Positions 5,282-10,669 of a stretch of 10,669 nucleotides of DNA are shown here, one piece after another. Every line of letters starts with the position of its first letter. The first letter of the stretch is position 1. Source of the DNA: Rothia sp. HMSC078H08 (GTDB lineage: Bacteria; Actinomycetota; Actinomycetes; Actinomycetales; Micrococcaceae); contig NZ_KV795257.1 in NCBI RefSeq assembly GCF_001808955.1, positions 120,385 to 131,053 of the forward strand. Direction: 5' to 3'. A model generated the notes under the pieces. It saw only the letters and a program-made list of their open reading frames with translations. It searched no databases and was not told the DNA's origin. The translations under genes and the position numbers were made by a program.

Positions 5282-7204
5282 TTAAGGATTCTTAACAGAC
5301 TTATCTTCAATTGAGAATATTTCTGCATAGGCGACCTCTGCCATTTTTCTACTTCTTTCATCAATTTTCTGGAAAATTTTATTGATTATAGTTTTATCAG
5401 CGCCTTCAAGTGATAAATTCTTAAATTCAGAAATTTCAGCAGGAAGAGTAGAAGCATAGCTCAGTGTTCCATAGAACTCAATCTTTTTATTTATATCTTC
5501 AGTCTCAACACCCTGATTATCATTATATCGCAGAATAATTAAATTACCTGGTGAATGAATCATTTTATGAACCCTTTCCCTCTCTTTAATTTTATCTTCC
5601 TTCGAAAGGTTCTCACATAGTATTTCTACTATTTTATCTATTTTTTCCTGCGCTACAATATGCTCTACAGTCAGATCATCTCCTGGCTTCCCCAAAGTTT
5701 CCGGTTGATACTTCTTGAGGAAATACTTCATTTTCCCTGAATCTTTAGAGTAGTCCATCTTATCAACGAATTCGTTAACAAAAACTTCTTGAGTCAAATT
5801 TTTCATCAGGTTACTATATCTTTTCTTAAGTTCCTCATAAACTTCATCAATCTGCATGTTTCCCACGGACTCACCCGATTCTCTTGAGAGATTGAATACT
5901 TTTTTCGCTTGACTATTATATGTATTTGTAAATTTATTTCCAGACTCTCCATGAATGGCCGTAAGTATAAAATGAGAATTTTCCATTAATGCAAAAATTC
6001 TATTTACAGCCTTGGTTCCTACCGCTTTATCATTATCATTAAAGTATCGCCTTAAAATTGCAAATATAAGCGGATGCGGCTGACTCAGCTCAAATTTATT
6101 TAGAGCCTTTAACGATTCATTCCAGGTTGCATTATTTCTTTTACGTTGAGATTCTCCTGGAACCTTATAGTCAGGGTCAAATATAACTCGATAAAGATTA
6201 ATCTCATATGCAAGATTTGTTAGAAGAGCATCGGCGTCGTCAAAGGTTTTAACCATACGCTCATATTCAGCAGACGTACGTTTTTTTGCCCCTGGGGCGT
6301 CTCCCCTAGAGACCAGGTAGTGATAGAAAAAATCATCCTCTGACATTTTTGTAGAATCTTTTTTATTATTATTTTCTACAATCGTTTTAACTATAGACTC
6401 CCACTTCTTCCTATTCACGTCTACGCCATTTTCGTGATGAAGATGACCAAGAATATGACTCTTAATGAGATCTGACTGTCTTAAGTCTACCCCTCGAGAG
6501 TTCAATGTATTAAAGACCCTATATGCTTCTACTATATTTTTCATATGAATGTCTACAAATTTTATATGAAGAATTTTCTTTAAAAATAGTCTGACCTGAA
6601 TTTCCCGAGTATCATCTGAAGAAAACTCAATTCTATAATCAGCAATTTTTTCAACAGGTATATCTTCGGAAATAATTCTCCTGATTTCATCTTTTAAATA
6701 ATTATAAGCATCAATGACCTTTTGCCCTGCGTCAGTAGTCGTTGTAAAACCAGCTTTACGCTCATCCTCATCTTTGTCTTCGACAATCAACTTATAGTTA
6801 TCTATAAAACATTCATCGCCGATTTCTTGAGATATTTTATAATACACTTTTCCCATGTAATCATTTGGGGTAAGATATCTTTGAATGGATCCATTTTTCT
6901 TATTCTCATGCGAAGACTTTTCAGCATGAACATCCCTCAAAGCTGCAAGGAGGATAGATATCGAAGTTAAACGTTGCTGACCATCAATAATATCCCACTG
7001 TGAATCATTGCCTCTCCCGCATCGAATGATTGCCCCAATGAAATGATCATTATCTGTATGTTTCGAGTTTTCGATGTCGTTAATGAGATCTTTTAGGTTT
7101 TCTTTAGTCCACGAATATGAGCGTTGATATCGGGGAATATAGAGTATCTCTTCTGCATTACCCAGGAATTTGCCGATGGTACTTTCACCTGCGGAAATAT
7201 CCAT
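5282..7204 (-). CDS. DUF262/DUF1524 GmrSD-like nuclease, probable anti-phage
   Basis: A 640-residue single-chain protein of the GmrSD type. In this family the N-terminal DUF262 (ParB-like) domain hydrolyses nucleotide and the C-terminal DUF1524 domain is an HNH-type nuclease. Known members (GmrSD, BrxU, SspE) restrict phage with modified DNA or act with phosphorothioate marking. Visible DUF262 motifs are IPRYQRSYSW (23-32), HFIGAII (54-60) and DGQQRLTS (74-81), then FNTLNSRGVDL in the middle. The C-terminal part has DLTVEHIVAQ (510-519) and GNLIILRYNDN (553-563), with His515, Asn554 and Asn563 as likely active-site residues; the common HIxP proline is replaced. AAAGGAG lies 8 bases before the ATG. 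Codon and base composition are far more AT-rich than all neighbours, pointing to horizontal transfer. No Ssp, BREX or methyltransferase gene is in the window, so its target is unknown. Confidence 0.9.
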   Translation of the reverse strand: MDISAGESTIGKFLGNAEEILYIPRYQRSYSWTKENLKDLINDIENSKHTDNDHFIGAIIRCGRGNDSQWDIIDGQQRLTSISILLAALRDVHAEKSSHENKKNGSIQRYLTPNDYMGKVYYKISQEIGDECFIDNYKLIVEDKDEDERKAGFTTTTDAGQKVIDAYNYLKDEIRRIISEDIPVEKIADYRIEFSSDDTREIQVRLFLKKILHIKFVDIHMKNIVEAYRVFNTLNSRGVDLRQSDLIKSHILGHLHHENGVDVNRKKWESIVKTIVENNNKKDSTKMSEDDFFYHYLVSRGDAPGAKKRTSAEYERMVKTFDDADALLTNLAYEINLYRVIFDPDYKVPGESQRKRNNATWNESLKALNKFELSQPHPLIFAILRRYFNDNDKAVGTKAVNRIFALMENSHFILTAIHGESGNKFTNTYNSQAKKVFNLSRESGESVGNMQIDEVYEELKKRYSNLMKNLTQEVFVNEFVDKMDYSKDSGKMKYFLKKYQPETLGKPGDDLTVEHIVAQEKIDKIVEILCENLSKEDKIKERERVHKMIHSPGNLIILRYNDNQGVETEDINKKIEFYGTLSYASTLPAEISEFKNLSLEGADKTIINKIFQKIDERSRKMAEVAYAEIFSIEDKSVKNP

Positions 7205-7205
7205 G

Positions 7206-7244
7206 TCAGTTTCTCCTTTGAATGGAAACCTTAGGTGTAATCAT
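7206..7244 (-). CDS. Possible 12-codon upstream ORF of the nuclease gene
   Basis: On the minus strand an ATG at 7244 opens a frame reading MITPKVSIQRRN and stops at TGA (7208-7206), one base before the nuclease ATG (7204). The nuclease ribosome site lies inside this ORF. Such an arrangement can couple translation, but the upstream ORF itself has no good ribosome site (only GGGTG at a distance), so it may be chance. Confidence 0.2.
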   Translation of the reverse strand: MITPKVSIQRRN

Positions 7245-7251
7245 CTGTGCT
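7240..7251. repeat. 12-bp direct repeat, right copy
   Basis: Exact copy of the ATCATCTGTGCT element at 5152-5163. It lies in the nuclease leader, inside the 11-base spacer of a further inverted repeat, GGTGTA (7234-7239) with TACACC (7251-7256). Confidence 0.6.
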
Positions 7252-7263
7252 ACACCCACGCTA

Positions 7264-7293
7264 ACTCTACTCTTTCATACAGCACCATGGCAA
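7264..7293 (-). promoter_or_regulatory. Promoter of the nuclease gene
   Basis: On the minus strand TTGCCA (7293-7288) and TAGAGT (7269-7264) are separated by 18 bases, giving 5/6 and 4/6 matches to the housekeeping sigma consensus. The predicted start would leave a leader of about 50 bases before the ATG at 7204. Confidence 0.55.
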
Positions 7294-7313
7294 GGGGTAA
7301 CACATGTTATCCC
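7294..7313. promoter_or_regulatory. 20-bp palindrome, operator candidate
   Basis: GGGGTAACA (7294-7302) and TGTTATCCC (7305-7313) form a palindrome around CA with a single mismatched pair (G against T). It touches the upstream edge of the predicted -35 box of the nuclease gene. Size, symmetry and position fit a dimeric regulator site. No regulator gene is in the window. Confidence 0.5.
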
Positions 7314-7375
7314 TAATGAATATCAAATATGGCTGATTACCTATCGCCAAGCAACCTATACCAGTCGGGGCACAG

Positions 7376-7421
7376 AAAAGGCGGCGTGCCCCTCCCCCAT
7401 TTAGGGATAGAGCACGCCGCC
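7376..7421 (-). terminator. Intrinsic terminator of lepA
   Basis: GGCGGCGTGC (7380-7389) and GCACGCCGCC (7412-7421) form a perfect 10-bp stem. On the minus strand TTTT (7379-7376) follows immediately. It starts 22 bases after the lepA stop and separates lepA from the nuclease gene. Confidence 0.92.
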
Positions 7422-7443
7422 TACATCGGAAGAGCTGAGAAGG

Positions 7444-9294
7444 CTACTTCTTCTTTTCCTTCTCCTCGCTCGAAGACAGTGCCGCAATGAAGGCTTCCTG
7501 AGGAACCTCCACACGACCGACCATCTTCATGCGCTTCTTGCCTTCCTTCTGCTTCTCCAGCAGCTTACGCTTACGCGAAATATCGCCACCGTAACACTTC
7601 GAAAGAACGTCCTTACGCATCGCACGGATATTCTCGCGGGCAATAATACGCGAACCGATAGCCGCCTGAATCGGCACCTCAAACTGCTGGCGAGGAATCA
7701 GCTCACGCAGCTTAGAAGTCATCATCAGACCGTACGAGTACGCCTTATCGCGGTGAGTAATGGCGCTGAACGCATCCACCTTCTCACCCTGCAGCAGGAT
7801 GTCGACCTTCACCAGGTCAGCCTCTTCCTCACCGTCGAACTTCCAGTCCAGCGACGCGTAACCGCGGGTACGGGACTTCAACTGATCGAAGAAGTCGAAC
7901 ACAATCTCCGCCAGGGGCAGGCGGTAACGCATCTCCACGCGGTCCTCGGACAGGTAATCCATGCCGCCCATCTGGCCGCGGCGGGACTGGCACAGCTCCA
8001 TGATCGCGCCAATGTACTCGCTCGGGGCAATAATCGTACACGCCACCATGGGCTCGCGAATCGTCGCGACCTTACCCTCGGGGAATTCGCTCGGGTTGGT
8101 CACGCGCTTAGCGTTGCCAGCCTCATCCACCACGTCGTAAATAACGTTCGGCGCGGTCGAAATCAGGTCCAGGTTGAACTCGCGCTCCAGGCGCTCACGC
8201 ACAATCTCCAGGTGCAGCAGACCCAGGAAGCCACAGCGGAAACCGAAGCCCAGAGCGGCAGAAGTCTCCGGCTCGTAAATCAGCGCGGCATCGTTAAGCT
8301 TCAGCTTATCCAGTGCGTCACGTAGCGCCGGGTAGTCCGAACCGTCAATCGGGAACAGGCCTGAGAACACCATCGGCTTGGGGTCCTCGTAACCGCCCAG
8401 GGACTCCTGCGCAGGCTTCGCGGCGGAAGTGACGGTATCACCCACACGCGACTGACGCACGTCCTTCACACCGGTAATGAGGTAACCCACCTCGCCCACG
8501 CCCAGGCCCTTCGAGGGCACAGGCTCAGGGGAAATCACGCCGATTTCAAGCAGGTCATGCTCAGCGCCGGTGGACATCATCTTAATCTTCTGACGCGGCT
8601 GCAGGCTACCGTCCACAACACGCACATAGGTGACCACGCCGCGGTACGAGTCGTACACCGAGTCAAAAATCATGGCACGCGCCGGGGCGGATGCGTCACC
8701 CTGCGGGGCGGGAATCGCCTCCACAATACGGTCCAGCAGAGCCTCAACACCCTCACCGGTCTTACCCGATACGCGCAGAACCTCGTCCGGCTCGCAACCA
8801 ATCAGGTTCGCCAGCTCCTCAGCGTACTTATCCGGCTGAGCCGCGGGAAGGTCAATCTTGTTCAGCACCGGGATGATGGTCAGGTCGTTCTCCATCGCCA
8901 GGTACAGGTTCGCCAGGGTCTGAGCCTCAATACCCTGGGCGGCATCCACGAGCAGAAGCGCACCCTCACACGCAGCCAGGGAGCGGGACACCTCATAGGT
9001 GAAGTCCACGTGGCCGGGGGTGTCAATCATGTTCAGCGCGTAGGAGGTGCCGTCAACATCCCAGGGCATGCGCACAGCCTGAGACTTAATGGTGATACCG
9101 CGTTCACGCTCAATGTCCATGCGGTCCAGGTACTGCGCCTTCATATCGCGCGGGGCAACCACGCCGGTGGCCTGCAGCATACGGTCTGCGAGGGTGGACT
9201 TACCGTGGTCAATGTGGGCGATAATGCAGAAGTTGCGAATAATCGCGGGGTCGGTCGCCGCCGGAACGGGCGGGTTCTTCGACATGGGTGCCAA
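7444..9294 (-). CDS. lepA: Elongation factor 4 (LepA), ribosome back-translocase
   Basis: Translational GTPase that acts on the elongating or assembling ribosome and associates with the membrane. The 616-residue product has all GTPase motifs: AHIDHGKST (26-34), RGITI (65-69), DTPGHVDF with the catalytic histidine at 95 (91-98) and NKID (145-148). The EF-G-like domains follow, then the EF4-specific C-terminal domain with [22 protein letters not shown] near the end. A TTG start at 9294 is chosen because AAAGGA lies 8 bases upstream; the in-frame ATG at 9285 would be 17 bases from it. The leader holds an 11-bp hairpin, and a strong terminator follows the gene. The upstream gene is PAC2-family on the same strand, 87 bases away. 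Confidence 0.97.
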   Translation of the reverse strand: MAPMSKNPPVPAATDPAIIRNFCIIAHIDHGKSTLADRMLQATGVVAPRDMKAQYLDRMDIERERGITIKSQAVRMPWDVDGTSYALNMIDTPGHVDFTYEVSRSLAACEGALLLVDAAQGIEAQTLANLYLAMENDLTIIPVLNKIDLPAAQPDKYAEELANLIGCEPDEVLRVSGKTGEGVEALLDRIVEAIPAPQGDASAPARAMIFDSVYDSYRGVVTYVRVVDGSLQPRQKIKMMSTGAEHDLLEIGVISPEPVPSKGLGVGEVGYLITGVKDVRQSRVGDTVTSAAKPAQESLGGYEDPKPMVFSGLFPIDGSDYPALRDALDKLKLNDAALIYEPETSAALGFGFRCGFLGLLHLEIVRERLEREFNLDLISTAPNVIYDVVDEAGNAKRVTNPSEFPEGKVATIREPMVACTIIAPSEYIGAIMELCQSRRGQMGGMDYLSEDRVEMRYRLPLAEIVFDFFDQLKSRTRGYASLDWKFDGEEEADLVKVDILLQGEKVDAFSAITHRDKAYSYGLMMTSKLRELIPRQQFEVPIQAAIGSRIIARENIRAMRKDVLSKCYGGDISRKRKLLEKQKEGKKRMKMVGRVEVPQEAFIAALSSSEEKEKKK

Positions 9295-9321
9295 TCACAT
9301 CATCCTTTCGAGATGCTGGCT

Positions 9322-9362
9322 GCGGGTATGGGCATAGTTACCTATCATTTTCCCATACCCGC
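9322..9362 (-). promoter_or_regulatory. Perfect 11-bp hairpin in the lepA leader
   Basis: GCGGGTATGGG (9322-9332) and CCCATACCCGC (9352-9362) pair perfectly around a 19-nt loop. It fills most of the gap between the PAC2-family stop and the lepA start. No T-run follows on the minus strand, so it is not a typical terminator. It may be an RNA control element or an operator. Confidence 0.55.
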
Positions 9363-9381
9363 GCCATATGTGCGAACGGAC

Positions 9382-10404
9382 CTAACGTTCCGAAGAATCC
9401 TCCGCGACTCCCGCACCACCGTCTGCCGGGTTTTCGGCCTCGGATGCGCCGTTGAGGGAATCCAGGTAGCCCTCAATATCCTCGGCAATCACCTCGCCGG
9501 AGACAGTGCGCAGAGTCGAATCCATCTTCTGCTCAATCTCACGCACCAGCTCAACCTTCTCGTAGTCCTTCGCCATTTCTTCGGCTAGCTCCGCCTCCCA
9601 CTCATCAGCGTGGGTGCGCAGGCGGTCGTACTCCTCAGACTCGACCTTGATACCGAGGATGACCTCCAGCGCCTCGATCAGGCTCACGACCGCGCGCGGG
9701 TTCTGCTGGTCAAAGCTCAGATACCCCGGGATGCTCATACGCAGCATGACCGAGGAGGGCAGGCCGTGCTCGGCGGCGAGCGCAGACATCGCCATCGTCA
9801 CCGAGGTAGAACCGGTGAAATACTCGTGCAGAATACCGGGGATCGCCGCCAGCTTCTCGTCGTGAGTGGTCAGCGTGTACGGGTACGGGCGGGTGTGCGC
9901 CACCTGATCTTCAAAGGTCTCGACGAAGATGGCGTGGTCCACGTGGAGCTTCTTCACGTATTTAAAGAAGCGGTTCATGAAACGCTGCAGGCACAGGCTC
10001 GGGGCGGGGCCGGTCACCACGAGCAGGCGCAGGCGGCGCTCCGGAATGGTGACCATGTTGTAGAACATCTTGGGCCAGACCAGAACCGTGGATTCGGAGT
10101 CGTCGTTGTTCAGCAGCTGCGGGGCGACGGAGGCATAGTCGTAGAAGTCGTCCATGTCGAAGCCGGGGCTCTCATCGCACGGGTCGAACGCGCGGTGAAT
10201 CACGTCGAGGGCGTCCTCACCGTTGCCCGGGGGTTCCTTCGCGGAGTTGAAGCCGACCAGCATGACGGTCGTGTAGTTGTCTTCCTCTGAGGATTCGCCC
10301 AGGCCCAGCTTGCCGAGCAGTCCCTTCTTCGCGGACTGTTCTGTGGAGGCGGGCTTGGCGAAAGCGTCAAAGAGTCGGGCGGGCGGGAAGTTCGGCTGGC
10401 TCAT
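9382..10404 (-). CDS. PAC2 family protein
   Basis: A 340-residue protein of the PAC2 (proteasome assembly chaperone 2-like) family, found in many actinobacteria with no settled function. Family-like stretches include VGFNSA (about residue 51), FDMDDFYDYASVAPQL in the position where relatives have an acidic DYYDF segment, LLVVTGPAPS, and AHTRPYPYTLTTHD, which matches the conserved HTRP motif. The C-terminal 90 residues are strongly acidic and probably helical or coiled coil (residues about 250-310), ending in a low-complexity tail. No signal peptide or membrane helix is seen. The start at 10404 has AAGGA six or seven bases upstream. It precedes lepA on the same strand with a hairpin in the gap, so co-transcription is possible. 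I cannot tell its partner from the sequence. Confidence 0.85.
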   Translation of the reverse strand: MSQPNFPPARLFDAFAKPASTEQSAKKGLLGKLGLGESSEEDNYTTVMLVGFNSAKEPPGNGEDALDVIHRAFDPCDESPGFDMDDFYDYASVAPQLLNNDDSESTVLVWPKMFYNMVTIPERRLRLLVVTGPAPSLCLQRFMNRFFKYVKKLHVDHAIFVETFEDQVAHTRPYPYTLTTHDEKLAAIPGILHEYFTGSTSVTMAMSALAAEHGLPSSVMLRMSIPGYLSFDQQNPRAVVSLIEALEVILGIKVESEEYDRLRTHADEWEAELAEEMAKDYEKVELVREIEQKMDSTLRTVSGEVIAEDIEGYLDSLNGASEAENPADGGAGVAEDSSER

Positions 10405-10591
10405 CGTTGGTCCTTAGCTCGTGGTCGGTTCACCGGATACATGGGGGTGTATGGAATGTTCCCGGTAAACCATCGGTGGTTGTGTGGTGTGTATCGGCGG
10501 TGCTCTCGCGTTTTTTCCCCCCGCTATGTGCGACACCTCTTAGGGTGCTCATGGTAGGTGCGGGCGGTGTGCGGTACCGCTGACAGTTCCC

Positions 10592-10619
10592 ACTATACGG
10601 GCTTCCACGCGACCCGCAA
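10592..10619 (-). promoter_or_regulatory. Promoter candidate for the PAC2-family gene
   Basis: On the minus strand TTGCGG (10619-10614) and TATAGT (10597-10592) are spaced by 16 bases. The leader would be about 180 bases. A perfect 10-bp palindrome, GCGGTACCGC (10571-10580), lies just downstream of the predicted start point and could be an operator. Confidence 0.45.
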
Positions 10620-10645
10620 GCGGTTTCGTCACCGGGCGGGCGCCT

Positions 10646-10669
10646 CCCCCCCCCCCCCCCCCCCCCCCC
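10646..10669. repeat. Run of 24 C at the window edge
   Basis: The last 24 bases are all C (G on the minus strand), about 240 bases upstream of the PAC2-family gene. It may be a contig end created by poly-G sequencing artefact, or a real homopolymer tract that stopped assembly. Confidence 0.9.

Noticed and set aside
7222..7404. 60-codon plus-strand frame in the nuclease promoter region
   Set aside because: No ribosome site, and it overlaps the nuclease promoter and the lepA terminator.
8557..9588. 343-codon plus-strand frame opposite lepA and the PAC2-family gene
   Set aside because: It spans two well-supported genes antisense. Its length is explained by GC-rich codon structure, and it has no domain signal.
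10404..10450. 13-codon ORF whose TGA overlaps the PAC2-family ATG
   Set aside because: No ribosome site before its ATG; the overlap is likely chance.

Overview
The window looks like a chromosomal segment of a high-GC Gram-positive bacterium (Actinobacteria). The closest guess is the Micrococcaceae, perhaps Rothia. The guess rests on the GC-rich housekeeping genes, the EF4 N-terminus, and a lepA / hemW / DUF4870 / DUF3097 / dnaJ neighbourhood as I recall it from that group. The genus is inferred, not proven. I see no rRNA, tRNA, CRISPR array, transposase or integrase.

Layout from left to right. dnaJ (minus, 55-1191) encodes a complete class I Hsp40. It is divergent from a plus-strand gene for a DUF3097 protein (TTG start, 1484-2353). 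That is followed by a plus-strand small membrane protein (DUF4870-like, 2617-3036) ending at a strong intrinsic terminator (3077-3107). The next 420 bases (3108-3526) have no convincing gene but hold a series of inverted repeats. They are closed on the right by a minus-strand terminator (3527-3569) serving hemW (3677-4963). Next comes a visibly AT-rich block (about 4985-7375) with one large minus-strand gene, a DUF262/DUF1524 GmrSD-like nuclease (5282-7204), probably a defence gene. It has its own terminator, and lepA (7444-9294) has a terminator just upstream of the block, so the block is transcriptionally insulated. Right of lepA is a PAC2-family gene (9382-10404). The window ends in a run of 24 C.

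How it fits together. lepA, hemW and dnaJ are core translation, haem-radical-SAM and chaperone genes whose order I take to be ancestral. The nuclease gene appears to have been inserted between lepA and hemW. This leaves hemW with an AT-rich leader that probably supplies its present promoter. hrcA, which I would expect next to dnaJ in many actinobacteria, is absent here.

The most interesting items are: the AT-rich restriction-like cassette with a palindromic operator candidate abutting its -35 box; two tiny ORFs that start inside a shared 12-bp repeat flanking the cassette; a hairpin-rich, gene-free interval with a possible three-way-junction fold; a 13-bp tandem repeat in the DUF3097 leader; and a Toprim-like motif pair in DUF3097. 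None of these is a proven new system.
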